NCBI GenBank assembly: GCA_022496205.1
Contig: WTXD01000301.1
Location: 1-12,995 of the forward strand
Source: Gloeopeniophorella convolvens
Taxonomy: Eukaryota; Basidiomycota; Agaricomycetes; Russulales
Direction: 5' to 3'
Length of the DNA: 12,995 nt
The first letter of the stretch is position 1. Each line of letters opens with the position of its first letter. Below are positions 8,849-12,995 of this stretch, in pieces. Under the pieces are notes generated by a model, which made no database searches, was not told where the DNA came from, and saw only the letters and a program-made list of their open reading frames with translations. Both the position numbers and the translations under genes were made by a program.

Positions 8849-9368
8849 TTAGAAGCTTTGTGGACCTGGTCGGACACACGATCGTGCATTCACATGTGGC
8901 ATGAGAGGTCGGTCCCCGATTGCCCCTTGTACTCTCAGCGGCACCTCGATGAGGACAGGCGAGGTGTGAAAGCCGGACGCGGAGCCTTTTTGATGTCATC
9001 AAGGAGATCAACTTGTGAGATGGTGCTGAAAATATATCATAAGCTCCAGTCCTGATGCGCAGAGTCGGCACGATATTACGCGAGGGTTTGCAAGCCCTGG
9101 CCTGAGAAACTCTGCTCACAGGGTTGGAAGAGCCGGGACATGTCCTATCGGCGGGCGTGGGCGTGCGGTTCCGAGGATGAAAACGGAACAACGGTATGAT
9201 CACGGCGTGACACTGTGCAAGGTTAATAATTAGCAAAGTTGTGAGCTTTGTTTGACTATGAATGGTGCATCACAGTTAGAGAGCCATAACGAGTAGTCTT
9301 CTATGCTTCTTCGAGAGGCTTGAACACTCATATTCGCCACTTGATGCATATACTGCGTATTGGTGTAT
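8849..9368. other. No gene seen
   Basis: Only short frames broken by stops on both strands. No repeat or RNA structure was noted. Confidence 0.5.
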
Positions 9369-9551
9369 TCATTTGAGAAGCAGCATTCTCACCGAGATTT
9401 TTCTCACGTCTCCCCACAGCATAGCCTGCGCGGTTGGGCTCGGGGACACAGCGTTCACTCCAGAAATGACAACAGCATCAACACTGCTCGGCATTGCTCC
9501 CAGCCGCTCCTTGACATAAATTGAGCTCGTAAAGGAATTATGTGACGAGGC
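9369..9551 (-). other. Possible isolated exon, unknown protein
   Basis: An open stretch without an initiating ATG at its left that reads NSFTSSIYVKERLGAMPSSV and then DAVVISGVNAVSPSPTAQAM, a composition typical of a folded protein, up to a good GTGAGA donor at 9392. The sequence before it (9552-9600, reading PSTDVYVVPVSALLQTAIRG) has similar character but lies in another frame, and no GT-AG join connects them. I cannot name a family. It may be a decayed gene exon. Confidence 0.2.
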
Positions 9552-10940
9552 TCACCCAAGCGCAATGCCCCGGATGGCAGTCTGCAACAGCGCCGAAACC
9601 GGTACAACATACACATCTGTGGAGGGGTGCCCTGATGGTGCCGCGCGATGCCCGTGAAGGCCTTTGGGAGGCAATATCGATGATGCAGCGCCGAGCGCTC
9701 GAGCGTGTTGGAATCCCGAGGCCCACATGTCCACCCGAGTCGGTCCGAGTCAATACACTGAAGTCGGCTGGGAGGCGCGGCGTGGACGGCGTGAAACGTT
9801 TAGCACAGCGCGAAATTACAGAGTTCAGAGTGAATGTTTGGGGCGATAATGCGCGACAGCCGTCGGACGTGCCGGAAGCCACAGCGTGATCACCTGGCCA
9901 GGAACCCAGGTATGGACAATGTCAGCTTTACGCTGACATGCTGGTAGGAGGTAAAGCCTTGCAAGCGCCAAGCGCCGAGCCCCGCAGCCGCCGCCTGAGT
10001 GAAGCCGGGCCGTCGCCGCACTGTGCCTGTTTTGATCATCTGCATCAACTGGGGCGGACGGACAGGTCCAGAAAGCAATTGAGAAGCGAGTAGAAGCAAG
10101 AGCTTGCCAATCTCAAGGCAGAAACAGGTACGCGCAGCTGCAATAACCATCGGGGATGGTGCCGAACGCAGAAGGACAGGAACCGTCCAGCAAACCAACA
10201 AGTAGGTAGAAAACGGGACGGCGGCGAGCGCAAGTCCACACAGGAGTCTGCATGACGTCAAATCGTCTCAGGCAAAGATCTCCGTAATGTATCTGACAGT
10301 CAGAAGGAAGCCCAGTCTGATGCGGCGAGACACACGGGGGCATCAGCCGCGTGCTCACACATTCAGGCGACACACAAGTGGAGCCTCACACGTCAGCAAA
10401 GGTTACAATGAATACGTTGCATTGCTGTATGAGCTACCATGATTTTGACCCAAATAACCACCCCGACTTGGCTTGACAGTCGGGGATGCTGCCGCGGGAC
10501 GGAAGGCATGCACCAAAGCCACGCGACCAATACGGCCGTCAAAACGGATGGGATGTGGATCTGTTGTAATCTTATCCCCCGTAGTGGGAAAAGACGACCG
10601 TCCAATCGGTGCGCTTAGCAGTTTTAGGGCCGTTTACTCTGCAAGATACGGTCAGTCGGGCACTAGTAGAGTCCGGAGTCGCACGCACTGGAACGGGCGC
10701 GCATTTTTCGGCGTTTGCGTCTGAGCCTGCGGGACCTCTTCTTCTTCCACTTCTCTCTCATTCTGAGAACAAGGCCATCATCAGGATCAGCCGGGAGGCC
10801 AGATAACGAGGAACGTACTTGACTTGGATAAGAGAGTTGCGTGAGGAGGAGCGGCTGTGGTGTCGTGTGGATAACTGAGGCGTGCGGCAGCTGTACAGCA
10901 CATGACTAAGCCTGTCGCACGCCCTGCAAGCTTCAAGCTT
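9552..10940. other. Gene-poor stretch with no recognisable coding sequence
   Basis: Frames of 60-125 codons overlap each other on both strands (for example plus 9542-9889 against minus 9538-9882, and minus 9890-10261). None shows motifs or splice structure. A short perfect inverted repeat lies at 9919-9939. The right end leads into the upstream region of the Rrn9-like gene. Confidence 0.45.
9919..9939. repeat. Short perfect inverted repeat (8-bp stem, 5-base loop)
   Basis: ATGTCAGC, five bases TTTAC, then GCTGACAT. It could be a dyad binding site or a chance hairpin; no run of T follows, and no neighbouring gene gives it a role. Confidence 0.4.
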
Positions 10941-10946
10941 CACGTG
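10928..10946 (+). promoter_or_regulatory. Tandem CAAGCTT and CACGTG motif upstream of the Rrn9-like gene
   Basis: Two adjacent copies of CAAGCTT run straight into a CACGTG palindrome (10941-10946), about 96 bases before the ATG at 11042. CACGTG is the core of the bHLH E-box bound by Cbf1/Pho4-type factors in fungi. A regulatory role is inferred only from position. Confidence 0.25.
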
Positions 10947-11041
10947 TGCGCTCGTGTCCTTGCCCTCGTGCATCGGGAATGGCCGCGGCGCACACCGTGC
11001 ACCGAAACTACCGCGACGCACGGGTGCGACGTGTACACGCG

Positions 11042-12161
11042 ATGGAGAAGCAAGGGAAGAGGAAAGCCGTCCCCGCAGCGCTGCATTCAGAACTCTCGGA
11101 ATATGCGTCCTTGTTGCGCGTTTTGCGCACCACGGACACCCTCGATATCTCCGCGCAGCTCACCCGTCCAGACCCTCAGCATGCCTCGCGGGAAGAACTA
11201 TTCGTGAACGAAGAAGAGATCGGTCGCGGAGAAGCCTCTGCATCGCATGCGCACTCCTCAACTACGCCACCTGCTCGCAATGACCGCCGGTCTTCGTCTA
11301 GAGGAGCTTCCGTTCTGCCTGGAAAGCCGCGGGACACCTGGACTCGGTGGCCTCTTCTTGCCGGGGATATCCATATCCCTGAATGGGATTTCGAGGACGA
11401 GGTCTATTCGCTAGCCAGACAGAGTCTACTTTTAGCGTCTTCCAATCCGGACCACGTTCCCATCGACTGTTCCGCGCGGGTCCACGACTCTGAGTCTGAA
11501 GTGCCCACTGACGACGAAGCCGAAGCAGCGCTGCCCCCGTCTTCTGTGCGCGTTCTGGCCGACGTGTCCTCACACCATTTGGAGCGCGTTTTGGCGGCCT
11601 TGGCGGCCTATGTTCCCATTGCGGAAAAGAGCGCGCAGAATCGACATAATCCCATTGGATGGGAGAGTGTTCTCAACATTGTCAGCGCCGCTGGGCTCGC
11701 TGATAGCAAGTGAGCCCTACTTTTGTCAGGGCACTTTCATCCGCTAGAACTTACCCATGGTGTGGACCAGCGTCATACAGAATGTCGGGTCACGATTGGA
11801 GGCCGTCTATGGCCCTTCTTCCCACTTTAGTCCGTCAGCGCCATCCATTTTCCATGTCCAACCGCGCTTACCATTCAAAGTAGACCCGGCCTTTGCCACG
11901 GCTAATGTGAATGAATTCTCGACAATGACCACGCTTCATGATCTGGACGCTGCGAACTTTTTTGACGGTGCCAAAGCTCCGGAACGTATGTCCCTGCGTC
12001 AGTTAACAAAGGTCCCGGGCTAATACGTTAGGTGCGCGGTTATAGCTCCCAACAAGAGAGGCCCATATAAGAAACCCCGCCGTCAGTCCCGCTCAGCCAA
12101 CGCGCCGGTGAAGCAAGATGCCGGAGACCCTTCCGATAACGAAGAATGGCATCCACTCTAG
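11042..12161 (+). CDS. Rrn9-domain-like protein (RNA polymerase I initiation), 3 exons, 332 aa
   Basis: Joined exons 11042-11709, 11771-11985, 12046-12161 give 999 nt with clean GT-AG introns of 61 and 60 nt. Without splicing the frame stops at 11713. The chosen start gives MEKQGKRKAVPAALHSELSE; upstream in-frame ATGs add an Arg-rich tail I judge untranslated. Residues 20-42 form a predicted helix (YASLLRVLRTTDTLDISAQL), then a Ser-rich linker. TWTRWPLLAGDIHIPEWDFE (about 99-118) is the best motif and resembles the Trp-Pro core of fungal Rrn9 domains. An acidic stretch (148-162), NRHNPIGWESVLNIVSAAGL (200-219), and after the first intron a VIQNVGSRLEAVYGPSS segment follow. The end is basic then acidic (GPYKKPRRQSRSA, ending EEWHPL). 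In yeast Rrn9 belongs to the upstream activating factor at rDNA promoters, so nucleolar. The gene structure is firm; the family name rests on memory of the motif. Confidence 0.7.
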
Positions 12162-12619
12162 GAGCCTCTGGGAACTTCCTTCTCACTTGTAGTGGTGTAT
12201 TTCGCAAAGCATATTGCCACGGCGGAGTCCAGCCGGTCGCTAGCACGAGCGCTCGTACAGCCGTTCTGCACACATCGGCCGTTCTCCAAGCGCACACTAG
12301 GGGTGTCTGCTTCGTGTAATGAACCCCCAAGAAGGTCAGCCAGTATCCGCACCACCGTCCGCAGCGTCGTGGCCCTTATGTCCTCCTTTTGACCAGCGCA
12401 ATATTAGACGCGGCCGCACCTCTGTTGAGCGGCACAGGGCGCTTTTGGAATACTGTCGCTCAGGATCACGACATTGATCCTGCGCTTCCTGATGTACCTA
12501 CCGAGCACGTTCCACGGCCCTCAGTCCCTCTATCAGTTTCAGATCGCGCACGCGAAACCGTACCCTAGCGAATACATACACGTTGATACTATCTGTGATC
12601 TACACCTGCCCCGTGCCTG
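12162..12619. other. Intergenic, one short open frame of unclear status
   Basis: A 52-codon plus frame at 12319-12477 (MNPQEGQPVSAPPSAASWPL at its start) and a second frame ending at about 12568 overlap in different phases. The second reads an acidic and Pro-rich tail (DIDPALPDVPTEHVPRPSVP). They could be two parts of one broken gene or chance. No family was recognised. Confidence 0.35.
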
Positions 12620-12995
12620 TCACGTCGGGCCCGCACCCGTCATCACCTCGTAGAGCCCGTCGCCCTGCCTGCGCCCGAGGCGCTCGCTCCAGAGCTCCAT
12701 GATCGGCCGCCACTCGTCCCGCGCGCGCGGCATGCCCTCGCCGGCCACGCGCACGTCAACACGCGCGAAAACGCGCGGCGCAGCGCCGGCAGCGCGTCGC
12801 GCGGCAGCGCGGGCGCGCCCGGCGGCGCGCGGTGGAACGCGAGCACCGGCGTCGGGCACAAGCCCGCGCCCGCGCGGGCGGGGTACGACAGCAGCGGCCC
12901 GCCGACGCTCACGACGGAGCCGAGCGCCGCGCCGTCGCCGTGCGCCTGCCACCAACGCAGCGCGGCCTCCGCCGCGACGCTCCCGCCCTGCGCGA
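12620..12995 (-). pseudogene. Probable alpha/beta-hydrolase, C-terminal part, apparent frameshift, cut by window edge
   Basis: From the right edge the minus strand reads AQGGSVAAEAALRWWQ, then LGSVVSVGGPLLSYPAR, TPVLAFHRAPPG and LPALRRAF. In the next frame it continues VDVRVAGEGMPRARDEWRPI and MELWSERLGRRQ to a TGA at 12620-12622. The first segment looks like the nucleophile elbow and following strand of an esterase/thioesterase-type alpha/beta-hydrolase; the later part like its C terminus. The nucleophile position appears to be Ala (AQGG instead of SQGG), although Gly or Ala does occur there in some relatives. The frame changes at a TTTT run (12768-12771), too tight for an intron, so either a one-base loss or a sequencing error is likely. 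Almost every third codon base is G or C, unlike the other genes here. The 5' part lies outside the window. Confidence 0.45.

Noticed and set aside
9538..9889. Opposing frames of 115 and 114 codons on the two strands
   Set aside because: Neither shows a motif or splice structure, and mutual openness is what GC-rich sequence gives by chance.
9890..10261. Hydrophobic minus frame starting MTSCRLLCGLALAAVPFSTY
   Set aside because: The start resembles a signal peptide or membrane helix, but the rest turns Arg-rich and low-complexity with no family likeness or exon partner.
10758..11021. Minus frame upstream of the Rrn9-like gene
   Set aside because: Arg/Ser-rich, no motif, lies in the probable promoter of the plus-strand gene.
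1..12995. tRNA genes, CRISPR arrays, rRNA
   Set aside because: No B-box-like GGTTCGA-type arm in a cloverleaf context, no regularly spaced repeats and no rRNA-like conserved blocks were seen by eye; a tRNAscan run was not possible.

Overview
The window looks like nuclear DNA of a filamentous basidiomycete, most likely an Agaricomycete. The evidence is two genes that only read through once many short (47-62 nt) GT-AG introns are removed (11 in one, 15 in the other), plus protein families and splice signals typical of that group. No tRNA, rRNA, CRISPR or bacterial-type operon structure was seen.

Layout. 1-2831 is gene-poor. It holds a GA microsatellite (91-128), a large diverged inverted repeat (arms 1132-1230 and 1363-1496), a 178-bp Tc1/mariner-type MITE with TA target duplication (1502-1679) beside that repeat, and a diverged direct duplication of GC-rich, acidic/low-complexity sequence (about 1911-2120 and 2402-2605). 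2832-4502 (minus) is an intact class II fructose-bisphosphate aldolase gene of 12 exons, two of them micro-exons of 12 and 6 nt. 5051-7814 (minus) is an intact 16-exon gene for a secreted S41-family (CPAF-like) serine peptidase of 644 residues. 7815-11041 has no gene I can name; two short minus-strand open stretches (8482-8848 and 9369-9551) may be exons or relics. 11042-12161 (plus) is a three-exon gene for a 332-residue protein resembling fungal Rrn9-domain (RNA polymerase I initiation) proteins. 12620-12995 (minus, cut by the window edge) is the end of a probable alpha/beta-hydrolase, with an apparent frameshift and a sharply higher G+C content.

The genes do not form a pathway. The aldolase is core glycolysis/gluconeogenesis, the S41 peptidase is a secreted enzyme, and the Rrn9-like protein would act in the nucleolus. 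I found no convincing new multi-gene system. The items most worth checking are the MITE and its neighbouring inverted repeat, the tandem micro-exons in the aldolase, and the composition jump with a frameshifted gene at the right edge. Exon joins were worked out by hand from splice signals, reading frame and remembered family sequence, with no database search.
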